DNA of 64,000 nt from Eucommia ulmoides (taxonomy: Eukaryota > Streptophyta > Magnoliopsida > Garryales > Eucommiaceae), in assembly GCA_016647705.1 (NCBI GenBank), contig CM028326.1, positions 16,307,901 to 16,371,900 on the forward strand. Reading direction: 5' to 3'. Position numbers and translations under genes: made by a program. The notes under the pieces were generated by a model that worked only from the letters and a program-made list of their open reading frames with translations, did no database searches and was not told the origin of the DNA. Positions 22,630-33,294 of the stretch are shown piece after piece; position 1 is the stretch's first letter; every line of letters starts with the position of its first letter.

Positions 22630-22978
22630 TATTGGTGCGTAAAACTGGTACACACCTTGAGTATTGTCCAGTCGGATGATGGGTGGGTCCTCCTGTTGAG
22701 GTGGAGTCGTCGGTTGGAAATTCTTCAGGTGAAATGTGCTGGGTCCTGGGGGGAATGACCTGGTATGTCCAAAGTCCTGCTATTCATGGAGTATACCTGC
22801 AGAAAGCTTAGACCAGGCTTCGTCCTGGTGAAGCCCCTCCGGTGTTGTAATTAATGATCAGAGAGTAAAGGTACGGTAATGCGGCAAATGAACAAAAGAA
22901 CTTGCGCGTAATGTAAAGCGTATTCAAGCGTACCTCGGACTTACATATCCCCCGATATATATAGGCGTTGGAGATGAA
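22630..22978 (-). repeat. Element B 3' LTR, distal piece
   Basis: It matches 50717-51070 of the B 5' LTR: TATTGGTG(A/C)GT, AACTGGTACACACC, 'gtgggtcctcct', 'tggagtcgtcggttggaaat' and 'tatataggcgttggagatga'. It ends abruptly at 22978 where A-1 begins. Confidence 0.85.
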
Positions 22979-24150
22979 TTGTCTAGGGATTAATGTTGTT
23001 TACAAATATGTGTTCGATCTTCTTTGACTTACGTTAAGGGTGTTCAAGTATCCGACAATCTCAGTTCGTAAACTCATTCGCCACCTCTCTTGAGTGTAAG
23101 ACGAGTGAATACATGACTTCGCATCAACGAAGAAGTCCCCCTCAACGGCTTAACGACACTAGGTCACGTGAGTCTCACCCTAACGTCATTGATTGCACAC
23201 TTTCTAACGCCCTCCTGGGTTATTAGATTGTCGTGTTGTATTTACCCTAATCCGAATCTGGGGTTACATCTCTTGAGTGTCAAACTCCGTATTCTCTAAT
23301 TATCTGAATAAGCATAATATCAAATAATAACGGTAAATACAATCGAAATTATTATAAAAGACACATTAACGAAACACTAAAATAAAAATAACCACATATT
23401 TGTAAATGTATTGTTAATCCCTAAACAATCCACGTTTAGCTAGCGGCCATAACCATATTTACAATAAGAACGAGCTAAACATGCTCAACAAATGCCTAAG
23501 TTAAAGAAATAAAAGAGGAGATGAAAAAACTTAGCCTAGTTCGAAGATTAAGTCGTAGAACGATCGCTTTCTTAAACTTCTCCTTCTTCGGTTTGTGAGC
23601 TCTCCCTAAAAAACACTCTAATCTCAACCCAAAATGTGTTCTAAGTGTTATAGGGGTGTTGGAGATCCAAGGGCTCGAAAATAGAGAGAAAGGAGGGGAT
23701 TAAATAGAAAAAATATCCTAAAAATATCTAAAAATATCAAAACTGGTGCAGAGGTGACTGCTGTGGTGGTAGGATTCACCACCACGGCAGTGGACATGTC
23801 AGCACAATGTTTATTGTAGCAATGGAGAAAACGGTGAGATAAGGGGCTTCTCTATATTTTCACCGCCGCAGCGGTGGATTTGCAGAAAGTTTAGGCTGGG
23901 CTCTGATGTTTGACCACCGTGGTGGTGGCTGCAGGTTCTGAATTTCAGTTTCTTTACCATTTTTCCACCGTTTTTCTACCGTCTTTGATCTGATGTGATA
24001 ATTTTTTATCCGTTTTTATCCCGTTTCACCCCACACACCTGATTTATAGAAAAAATAGTATAAACATATTAAAACGTACTAAAATGTAATAAACATACCC
24101 AAAAACTAACAAGTTCAATTTAGAAATAGATAGGTAATTTATACCTATCA
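22979..24150 (-). repeat. A-1 3' LTR, truncated
   Basis: It aligns with 33540-34710 almost throughout, starting in mid-LTR at GTCTAGGGATTAA and ending TTTATACCTATCA. The palindrome array lies at 23745-23940. Confidence 0.85.
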
Positions 24151-24519
24151 AATACCCCCAAATTTGGAATTTTGCTAGTCCTCGAGCAAAATACCCATGC
24201 AATAAAAGAAAATATAACAACTAAAAACTAAAAATAAAAAACACGAGTATCATCTACCGACCAAATGAATTATCCCTCATCGGCCCCCAATCCTATCGAG
24301 TTCAAGCATAAAATACAGGATGTGATGTTCTAGAATTTCAACATCTCGATGATAGTAAGCGCCATTCTATATCCTACTATAGTGTGTGTGTTTAAAACTC
24401 AACTATACAACTATCCGTTGATTTGATGTGATTATCCCTCAATATAGTTCATGACTAAAACCTTTATGGTATAGGGAATCCATAAGCTTGACCAGGGTTC
24501 TATTCTCCACTAATGTAGG
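24151..24519 (-). other. A-1 polypurine tract and first conserved non-coding blocks
   Basis: The minus strand reads CCAAATTTGGGGGTATT (polypurine tract) next to the LTR. Further in are blocks shared with A-2, A-3 and A-5: the 'ctagtcctcgagcaaaa' block, 'tcggcccccaatcctatcga', 'ttctagaatttcaac' and 'ctccactaatgtagg', the last of which is split by A-3. Confidence 0.75.
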
Positions 24520-24910
24520 TGATAGGTGTAAATTACCTATCTATTTCCAAATCGAATATTGTTAGTTTTCGAGTACGTTTAGTATGTTTTAGTACGTTTT
24601 AATATATTTTTATTCTTTTTGTATTAAAACAGGTGTGTGGGGGTGAAAATGTATGAAATTGGAGTATAAACGATCAAATCGTATCGAGATCAGTCAGAGA
24701 ACGGTGGAAAAATGAGCAAGGCGGAAAAATTCTGAAAGAAGCCCACTACCGCGCAGCGGTGAAGATAAAGTTAGGTTATGAAAATCGTGGTACTCGATAG
24801 TAATCTCAACCAAACCCTATGGATACGATACCCGACTGAAAGGTCCATTATACTAAAACTTGATTTGTATGCTTGCGGTGAAAGTAGCAGCGCAGAAATT
24901 GCGGCCACCA
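24520..24910 (+). repeat. A-3 5' LTR with a 1.2-kb internal deletion
   Basis: It starts TGATAGGTGTAAATTACC and ends GCGGCCACCA, but is 391 bp against 1629 bp in the 3' LTR. The join GGTGAAGATAAAGTTAGG combines 3' LTR positions near 29629 and 30853, with AGAT present at both, indicating a deletion at a 4-bp microhomology. Confidence 0.9.
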
Positions 24911-24915
24911 AGTTC

Positions 24916-24936
24916 TTGGCACCATTGCCGAGGATT
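24916..24936 (+). other. A-3 primer binding site, tRNA-Asp type
   Basis: TTGGCACCATTGCCGAGGAT lies five bases after the 5' LTR. It matches, with a few changes, TGGCGCCGTTGCCGGGGA, complementary to the 3' end of plant tRNA-Asp and used by Athila- and Tat-type elements. Confidence 0.75.
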
Positions 24937-25100
24937 GTCTTGTTGATTGTTATTGATATTGTGAGTAAATAACTCGATTTTAATCTAGGCATTTCTTTTG
25001 TATATAATTTTTGTTTGTAGTTCTATTTTTGTTTCTTATTCAAAGTACTTGGCGATGTTAGATCAACAAATATTGATACATCTCTTTCAACGAGATTCTG

Positions 25101-27607
25101 TGTAAGACCCTGTTTTAGCACATACGTCATTTTAGTTGCATTTTAAAACAATTGGGAAAAATTCGAGGTAGAATTGGGTCAATTAAAAATTCATATTAAA
25201 AATTTAGGGATCAATTTGTAAATTTAGAAAACAATCTATTCAAAAATTTACATTTAACTTTTGAATTAAAACTTTAGGGAGTGAGATTGCAATTTAGAAA
25301 ATGTTAAGGGTGAAATTACCATATTAGATTCTTATAAATGATAAATTGAACTCAAAGGATGATTTTTAGAAATAAGGGGGGAGGGAAGAGTAATTTAGGC
25401 AAATGGATTCTAGAAATCTATAGAAAACCCATTCTCTTCCGCTGCCGTGAAATCAACCAGAGGGCAGAGGTTTTGGGAAGTGGACGACGTGGCTTGAAGG
25501 GGGAGCATTCTCGTCCACTAATTACATGCATGTGTGTATATATATATATATTCCTGCCGCAGAGGAAGAATCTGGAATTCAAAGACCAAAAAAAAATTTA
25601 GAGAAAGAGAGGGTTCGGCCGGTGCTCTCATGAGTAAGGGTGTGTATTCCGATTGTCGCTGGAGTGGATGTCTCCGTTCAGGCCGATGGTGTGTGTTGCT
25701 GCTGTCGTGGGTATGTGGGAATTCGTCAGTGTATAGGTGATCGGATGGGTGTGTGTGTGCCGGTGGAGTCCAAACAAAAACAAAGGAAGTTTCGCCGGTG
25801 GGTGCCGTCCGTTTAGCAAGTGGGTGTGGGTGTTTAGTCGTCGTTTGGTAAGGGTGTGTCTGTATGTGTGTGTCTGTGGTTGTATGCCGACAACATGTGT
25901 AAGTGTGTGGGTGGGTTTTGGTATGGATCGCCGGCATGAATGGTGATCGTTCGGCGGAGGGTCGCCGTGTTTGTCATGTGTGTTCGTTGTTGTGTATGTA
26001 TGAGCGTGGTAGGTTCGGTCAGTAAGGTTTGGTTGACAATAGGTGCTCGTGGTCGCCAAACGATTTGGAAACAGGCGAAATTTCAATCGATTATTAATTT
26101 TCGTTAAATTTTATTTTATTTAGCGTTACAAATCCTAAAATCGTAATAATTTCGTAATGATTAATTAATTTTGATTACGTGGTACATAAAATAGTAACGA
26201 TTCAGAATATAGGGTTTGCATTGTATGATTCGGATGTTTTAGATAAGATATTAATTTAGGCTCTGTCACTATTAGGCGCAAGCACCGGCGTCCCGATAGA
26301 GTGTGGTCAGTGAAGGTTTTGGAGGGCGGATAACGAGGTGAGTGTACTGTCTTCTTACCAAACTATTTTCTATATATATATATGATGACATATGTGCTTA
26401 CTTACACTGTACGATTTCATAAATGATATGGATCAAGTAGGTTTTTGGGTGAGTTGGTAAAATGAATTTTCGGGGAATTGTGTTGGTTTCTAAAAAGAAG
26501 GATACAAAAAAATATTTTTTGTCGGATATGGCTGGTTTTAAAAAGGGAGTGGAAAATATATGGTTTCCTAAAAATGCTTGGTTTTCTAAAAACAAAGGTG
26601 GAAAAATAGTTTTTACTGAAATCGGTGGTACTTTTAAAAAGGAGACGAAAAAACGCGATTTTGGAAATTCTCCCCGAAAAGGGGTGTGGTTTATATTCTC
26701 CCCATAAAGGGTGTGGATTTTTGACGATGTGGTGTGGAAATGTATTTCTTCCTGTAAGGGATGTGGATTTTTAACTATATTGATGATTTTGACGATGCCA
26801 TAGTTGTTCTCCCCGAAAGGAGTGTGGTTTCTCTCCAAAAAGGGTGTGGATTATATTTCTCCCCATAAGGGGTGTGGATTCTTTCCATGGGATAGGGTTG
26901 TTTCTCCCCGTAAGGGGTGTGAATTATATTTCTCCCCGAAAAGGGGTGTGGATATTTCGTAGGAAGGCATTCCTATGAATATTACGGTACCGTTGCAACT
27001 CCCAATCGTGAGGTTAAAACGATCACTATGGCTAGCCAGTGTGTATTGTGGTGGAATGGTGTTTGAAATGTGATGTTTTACTTATATTGGGTGATTTATT
27101 ATTTATTATGGTGTTTGGTATTATTTTACTAGATGGGTTGGAATGGAACTTATATTTATTGCTTTATTTTCACTGCTTATATTATGGAAAATTTTACTAG
27201 TTACGTGTTGTTTCTATACTCATGCTTGATCTATTTAGATGTTGTCGAATGAATTATTATTATAAAATATTTTTACTAAGAAGGCAGTACACTCACAGGT
27301 AAAATAGCTAGGAGTTGGTCGATCCCCTACTGGTGCTAGATAGAGTTATGCGGGTCACACAAAGGAGTCATTTGAGGAATATTTTGGACGCTAAATACCA
27401 TAAATAAATTATAAGTGAGGTTCAGGGGATTGGTTTGATTGTATTTATATTCGGGACAGTGTATCCCTATTAGATGGGACTATTATATGTGTTGTATAGA
27501 TTTAAAATTTTGATATTGACGTTTTGAGGGTTGGCTAGTCAGTTGGGCAGTGTCATATCTACGTCACGCCAGCCCCACATGACGGGTGTCTGGGGTGGGG
27601 TATGACA
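25101..27607 (+). repeat. Solo LTR C2 (chromovirus type), TSD TTCTG
   Basis: It starts TGTAAGACCC and ends GGGGTATGACA, flanked by perfect TTCTG (25096-25100 and 27608-27612). At 2507 bp it has no internal region. It shares order and several blocks with the C1 LTR: the CACA/GTGT-rich stretch, a minisatellite, 'ggtaccgttgcaactcccaa', 'agctaggagttggt' and the terminal region. It is therefore a distant member of the same LTR type. Confidence 0.9.
26670..26960. repeat. Hairpin minisatellite in C2 LTR
   Basis: About eight irregular units of TTCTCCCCGTAAGGGGTGTG plus GATT. The core CCCCGTAAGGGG is a palindrome with a short loop. It lies in the same LTR position as the 40-bp minisatellite of C1, but the unit is different. 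Confidence 0.85.
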
Positions 27608-27640
27608 TTCTGAACCGTTTATAGTGCTGGTGCCACGTAC

Positions 27641-29366
27641 ATAAGCCGGTGAGGCATGTCGTTGAAATATTGAAACATCCAAAGAAAAATGTCTCCAGTC
27701 TTAAGGGCATGTGTCGGGCCGAGGACATTAAACCAAGCGCTTCTTGGGAGGCAACCCAGGGTAAAAAATAAGTTAGATCTATCTCCGTCAATTTGAGTCA
27801 GAGGCGAGATCTTCTCACCTCCCAGGTACATGTTCTAAACCCCCATCTTCAATATCATGCCATATACTGTCATTGGGATCGCTGACGGGTCGTTTTGGGC
27901 AATGATTGTTTTAAGTTGGTGGTGATGTGTTAGTATGTTTAGTACGTGTTTATGTTATTAGTTTCAGTTTTACTATTTTTATAGTGTGCATGCTTGTTTA
28001 GGATTAGTTTGTTTAGTTTAGTTGTTGTTATGTGCTAAGTTTTGACGTCATCTGGGCCTTTATCCGATGATGAGTCTGTCCCCTGAGTGTTTATTGAGGT
28101 TGAGTGTAACGCTTATTCATGTGTGTTTTGTGTGCTTAACGTATCGTCTTAGTAAAAGTTATTGTAGATCCTAAATGCACGAGCACGTAAACTCAATATA
28201 ACACTATCTAATTGATTTGAAATCGATTATGCTTCACTCAATTTCATGACAATAGGGATTCTAGAACTTGATTTGGGGAAAATTCGAGGCGAAATCCTAG
28301 GCGAGGTTGTTTAGGAGATATGATTTAGGCATTCATTTGATCGCTTAAGCCTTTTTAAGCCTACCATGATATATCATTACCCTTCGTTACCCTGCCAAAG
28401 CTTAATAGTCAATTTAATTCTGAACACTTAATAAATACCCTGGCCAGTTGAGTTTTGTCCAAACCTATGTCGGCGAATTAAAAGCACATTTGAATGAATC
28501 AAGTTAGCATTCATATATGCTACTTGATGTGAGCGGTTGGGTTTAGTGTGAACTTCGGATTGATTCGGTATTAGTGTATTCACTTGTCATTTTTTTAATT
28601 CCTTTTTACACACTCCTAAAGTTGTAGAAAGTCGAATATATTTGGGGGTGTGTTACTTAATCATTTTTGCACACTCCTAAAATTGTAGAAATTTGAAGGA
28701 GTTTGGGGGTGTTAGTTGAAAAAAATAAAAAATAAATAAATAAAAATTTACGTTTCTTTTGATAAGTGAGTACAAAGTTCTTAAATTTATGTTCGGGGTT
28801 GTTTCAATTATATCTATGGGGTTTCAAGAGTGAGAAAGAGCCAAGCATGTGCCTCGAGTATTGTCACGTTAACGACGATTAACCTGTTTTGTATTTTCGA
28901 TATACTCGTGGCCATTATTCCAAAACCAAACCAAGCCCTAATGATATTTTGAACCTCTGAGCCTAAATTAGTGGAGAATAGAACCTGGGTTAGGCGTATC
29001 GATTCCCTATATCTAAAAGGTTTTAGTCATGAATTATATTGAGGGATAATCCCATCTAATTAATGGATAGTAGTATATTTGAGTTTAATCACACACACTT
29101 AAACATGATCTAGAATGGCGTTTACTATTTTTGAACATTGAAATTTTAGAATACCATATGGTGTGATTTATGCTTGAACTTGATAGGATTGGGGGTCGAT
29201 GAGAGAAAAAATCTTTCGGCCGGTAGATGATAATCAAAACTTACACATTTTTGTTTTTAGTTTTTTTTCGTTTTTAGTCTTCAATTTCGTAATTAGTTTT
29301 TATATTTTCTCATATTGTGTGGGTGTTTTACTTGAGGACTAGCAAAATTTCGAGCTTGGGGGTATT
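27641..29366 (+). other. A-3 conserved non-coding module and polypurine tract
   Basis: Contains, in inverse orientation to A-1 and A-2, the blocks 'aaaccaagcgcttcttggga' (27735), 'tcacctcccaggtac' (27815), 'tttgacgtcatctgggcc' (28043), 'aatgcacgagcacgtaaact' (28171), 'atgatatatcattaccctt' (28366), 'tacttgatgtgagcggttgg' (28520), two 'cacactcctaaa...ttgggggtgt' units (28610-28710) and the polypurine tract CTTGGGGGTATT (29355-29366). No ORF of note; the only longer frames are in the first block. Confidence 0.75.
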
Positions 29367-30995
29367 TGATAGGTGTAAATTATCTATCTATTTCCAAACC
29401 GAATATTGTTAGTTTTCGAGTACGTTTAGTACATTTTAGTACGTTTTAATATGTTTCTATTCTTTTTGTATTAAAACAAGTGTGTGGGGTGGAAAGGTAT
29501 GAAATTAGAGCATAAACGATCAAATCGTATTGAGAACAGTCGGAGAACGGTGAAAAAATGAGCAAGGCGGCAAAATTCTGAAAAAAGCCCACCGCCGTCA
29601 CGTCCAGACCTTCGCCGTGGCAGTGAAGATGCAGAGTGCACCAATTCTTGCTAAACATCCACCATCACAGTGCTAAGATCCACTGCCGCGATGGTAACAA
29701 TGTAGGATGTCACCAAGTCCATCGCCTTCTCTATCGCCGCGACGAACAGTGAACCGACATACTCCACCGCTGCGGTGGTGAATCCTACCGCCGCGGCAGT
29801 CAACTCTGTACAGTCTTAAGATATTTATTTAGATATTTTTCCTATTTAAACCCTTCCTTTCCTTCTCTCTTCTGGTGGAATCACCCCCCAACCCCTTAGG
29901 CTATATTTTAGGGTGAGTTTGAGAGATTTTTGAGGGAGCGCTCTCAACCCAAGGTGGAAGATGAAGGAGGAAGCGATCGATCAATGGTTTTAGCACCAAA
30001 TCTTCGGATATCGGCTAAGTTGCTCATTTTTTCTCTTTGTTTTCTTCATTTTGGTAGTTTTAGAGCATGTTTACGCCATTTTACTTTGTATATGTGGTTA
30101 TGGCTATTGGTTAAACATAGGTTGTTTAGGGATTATTAATATAATTTATGAATACGTTGTTTAATTGAGTTTGTGTTTTGTTTGCAGATGTTCTTCGTTA
30201 TTTTGATTGTGTGTGCCGTATTATTTGTTTATCATGTTATGAGAATGATGTTTTGAGAATACGGGATTTGACAAATCTCGGATTCGGACTAGAATAAATG
30301 AATACCACGATCCAACAACCCGGTCGGGAGTTGGATTGTGGACAATCGATGACGTTGGGGCAAGACTCACGTCACCTAGAGTCGTTAAAACGTTGAGGAG
30401 AACTTCTTCATTGACACGAATTCGTGTTATATCCCTCATCTTATACTTGAGAGAGGTGACGGGGGAGCTAAGATTTTCGATAGGGTAAACACAACGCGAA
30501 AATCCAATAACCTGGGAGAGAGTTGGATTGTGTGCAATCGATGACATTGGGGCGAGACTCGCGCAGCCTAGGGTCGTTAAGATGTTGAGGGGGACTTCTT
30601 CGTTGACACAAAGTTGCGTATTCCCCTGTCTTACACTCGGGAGAGGTGGCGGAGGAGTTTATGAACTGAGATTATCAGATAAGTCGAACACCATTAATAT
30701 AAACTAAAACGAGATCGAACACGTATTCATAAACGAAACTAATCCCTAGACAACCTATTCTCTCAAAACTATCTCAATATAGTATTAGTATATTTAAATT
30801 AGTATTTTAGTATTAGTGTTAAATTTTATATTCCATTTTTGTCGCCTAGATAAAGTTAGGTTATGACAATCGTGGTACTCGATAGTAATCTCAACCAATC
30901 CCTGTGGATACGATACCCAACCGAAAGATCCATTATACTAAAACTTGATCTCTACACTTGCAGTGAAAGTGGCAGCGTAGAAATTGTGGCCACCA
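29367..30995 (+). repeat. A-3 3' LTR
   Basis: TGATAGGTGTAAATTATC to TTGTGGCCACCA, 1629 bp. It has a palindrome array at 29585-29810, a weak TATA (CTATTTAAACC near 29845), a CT-rich leader and an internal duplication of about 193 bp (near 30365 and 30556) like that in LTR E. Confidence 0.9.
29585..29810 (+). repeat. CACCGCNGCGGTGG palindrome array in A-3 LTR
   Basis: At least six inverted repeats of this type lie within 225 bp, for example CCACCGCTGCGGTGG at about 29764, all upstream of the TATA-like CTATTTAAACC. Confidence 0.75.
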
Positions 30996-31000
30996 GTAGG

Positions 31001-32171
31001 CTCGGAGGTTCAAAAAAATCATTAGGGCTTGGTTAGGTTTTTAAAAAATGGCTAAGGGTATATTGGAAATAGAAAACAGGTTAACAACGTTAACTTGATG
31101 ATACCCGAGGCACATGCTTGGCATTCTCACACTCTAAACTCCAAAGATAAGATTCAACAATGCTGAACAATACAATTAAGACTGACGTACTCACTTGTCA
31201 AAAAAAAAAAAAAAAAAGGGAAATAAACTACTATATTTACATAGTTTTTTTTTTTTTTTCCAAACAAACACACCCCCAAACTTATTTGATTTATATAATT
31301 TGAGGGGTGTGCGAAATATTAACGACAAATGACAAGCAAGTACTCGAATACCAAACCAATTAGAAGTTCTCCCTAAACCCGACCGCTCACATCAAGTAGC
31401 AAAATGCTAACTTGATTCACTCACATTATGCCTTTGGTTTAGCCATATAGGTTTAGAAAAAGTTCAATCAGCTGGGGTATTTATTAAGTGTTCAGAATTG
31501 AAATGGCTTTTAGGCTTTGACAGGGTAACGAAGGGTAACGATATATCATGGTAGGCTTAAAAAGGCTCAAGCGACAAAAACGAATGCCTAAATCATATAT
31601 CCTAAACCACCTCGCCTAGGATTTTGCCTCAAATTTCTCCCAAATCAAGTTCTAAACTCCCTATTATCATGAACTGGGCTAAAGGATAATCGTTCTCAAA
31701 TCGATCGGATAATTCTACATTGAGTTTACGTGCTCGTGCATTTAGGATCTATAATAACTTTTACTAAAACGAAACGTCAAGTACACAGAACACACATGAA
31801 TGAGCTTTACGCTCAACCTCAATAAACAACTAGGGCACAAACTCGTTATCGGGTAATGGCCCAGATGAAGTCAAAACTCAGCACATGCACAAAAACTATC
31901 CTAAACAGACATGCACACGTAAAACAAAACATAAACTACAACTAAACATATAATATTGTATTAACACATCACACCCGACTTAAACAGGAAATGCCCATAA
32001 TAATCTAGTCAGCGATCCCAATGATATGATAAAGTATTATAATGAAGACTAAGGTTTAAAAAATATACCTGGGAGGCTAGAGACTCTCACCTTCGAATAA
32101 AATCGGCTATGACGGATCTAATTTATTTTTTTCCTTAGGTTGCCTCCAAAGAAGCGCTTGGTTTATGGTCG
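31001..32171 (-). other. A-1 conserved non-coding module
   Basis: After the A-3 insertion the A-1 module resumes exactly at 'ctcggaggttcaaa'. It contains 'gatacccgaggcacatgctt' (31100), 'acacccccaaacttatttga' (31270), 'cccgaccgctcacatcaagt' (31379), 'acgatatatcatggtaggct' (31538), 'cgtgctcgtgcatttaggat' (31729) and 'gggtaatggcccagatgaag' (31852). Next to gag lies the 'ggttgcctccaaagaagcgc' block (32138). No ORF is convincing. Confidence 0.75.
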
Positions 32172-33152
32172 TCAGCCTGACACGCCGAAGTGCTCCTTAA
32201 AGAGCGACTTCCGCCCATAGTACGTGTCGTACAACACCATGTACGGGTCTTGATTGTCAACACTCTCAAGATTGGTGAGATTTGGCATTGTATGGTTCGG
32301 AATTTCAACAGGACTCTTTATCGGCTCATGCACTTGGTGGGCATGAAAGAGCATTGCTAATGGCAGCTAAGAACATGTTAGCTATATCAGATCCTCGTAA
32401 CTGTGATTGTATGGAATCGATGGTGGCATCACAATTTGGATCTCCAATGGTGATGAAACACAATTGTCAATCCATGCTTGGGTTCCCGTCTCATTTGGAT
32501 AAACATAGTTGAACTCTCCCAAACTCCTTCCTCTTGTTTCCGGTTCCTCACAATGGCTTTCACATGATTTGGCTTGTGTATCTCCTAGTGCCACTATGTC
32601 TGACTCGGCTTCAATCAAGCAGATTAGCTGACCGATTTGCGTCTGCAAAGACGTTACGGTCATATCAATTTTAGTGCAAATCATCTCAATGTTGTCGAGA
32701 TGATCCTTGTGCTCATTTAGCCGGTCATTCGTATCCCTCAAGCATCTCTGAGTTTCTCCCATAACTATAGCGAGAATGTCTTCTAAGACAAAGGAAAGCT
32801 CCTTATCTTGAGTTAGACTGTCAATCCATGGCACCGGAATGGTGAAATTATCCCCTAAGCTTTGGTAGCTTGTCGAGTAATTCCAACAGTGAAAATCATA
32901 CTCCGCCATGTCTTCTAACAATTGATAGTCTTTGTCCATGGTTAGTTGGTTGAACGAGGTGGTACCGTTTCCTCCTTCAACCCACATTCTGGTTGCAGCT
33001 AGTAACCCATCGAGGAAGTTCAGTAGTTTACATTCCCTCGGGAAACGATGGTTCGGAAACCGGAATAACAATTCCTTGTATCGATTTGAAGCACTATAAA
33101 GTAGCTCGGAATCCCATTGAAAGAAATACAAAAGTACCTATTGATCTAACAT
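32172..33152 (-). pseudogene. Gag-like ORF of A-1, with nonsense codons
   Basis: From the ATG at 33152 (MLDQ, then TAG) to the stop at 32172 (...HFGVSG) it stays in one frame, 327 codons. Three internal TAG codons fall at codon 5 and near 32382 and 32370. Residues RYKELLFRFPNHRFPRECKL and LNFLDGLLAATRMWVEGG match the Retrotrans_gag (capsid) domain of Athila/Tat-type gag, normally '...FYNGLxxxTRxxxDAAxGG'. A coiled-coil-like stretch with QTQIGQL follows. No CCHC knuckle is seen. The protein would build virus-like particles. The longest open piece is 32382-33131 (249 aa). Confidence 0.8.
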
Positions 33153-33294
33153 CTTCAAGCACCCTGCGGAAAAACAAACAAAACTACAAACGAAATATTA
33201 TAAACAAAAGAATGCCTAAAGTAAAATTGGGTCATTTACTCAAAATATCAATAATAATAAAAAAATACAATTCCTGGCGACGGTGCCAAAAACT
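33153..33294 (-). other. A-1 leader and primer binding site
   Basis: The minus strand reads TTTTTGGCACCGTCGCCAGG next to the LTR end at 33295. This is a drifted tRNA-Asp-type primer site. A short leader precedes the gag ATG. Confidence 0.75.

Larger units (their letters stand above)
25055..27640 (+). pseudogene. A-3 gag remnant split by a solo LTR
   Basis: ATG at 25055 opens a frame beginning MLDQQILIHLF and reaching RDS at 25100, the same start as the gag of A-1 and A-2. The C2 solo LTR then interrupts it; after the second TTCTG the sequence resumes at 27613 with the equivalent of 'gagctactttatagtgct'. Gag then runs out within about 30 bp and jumps to the post-gag non-coding block, so about 0.9 kb of gag is deleted. 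No product is possible. Confidence 0.75.
24520..30995 (+). mobile_element. Family A element A-3, nested in A-1, TSD GTAGG
   Basis: It is a plus-strand element flanked by perfect GTAGG (24515-24519 and 30996-31000), which lies inside a conserved non-coding block of A-1. The 5' LTR is 24520-24910 (internally deleted), the primer site about 24916-24936, the gag start 25055, the non-coding module 27640-29354, the polypurine tract 29355-29366 and the 3' LTR 29367-30995. A solo chromovirus LTR (25101-27607) interrupts its gag. Most of gag is deleted, so it must have lost coding capacity. Confidence 0.9.

Noticed and set aside
26398-26838. 146-aa minus-strand frame with repeated FLETN/TPF-like words
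   Set aside because: It is produced by the C2 minisatellite and adjacent A/T repeats.
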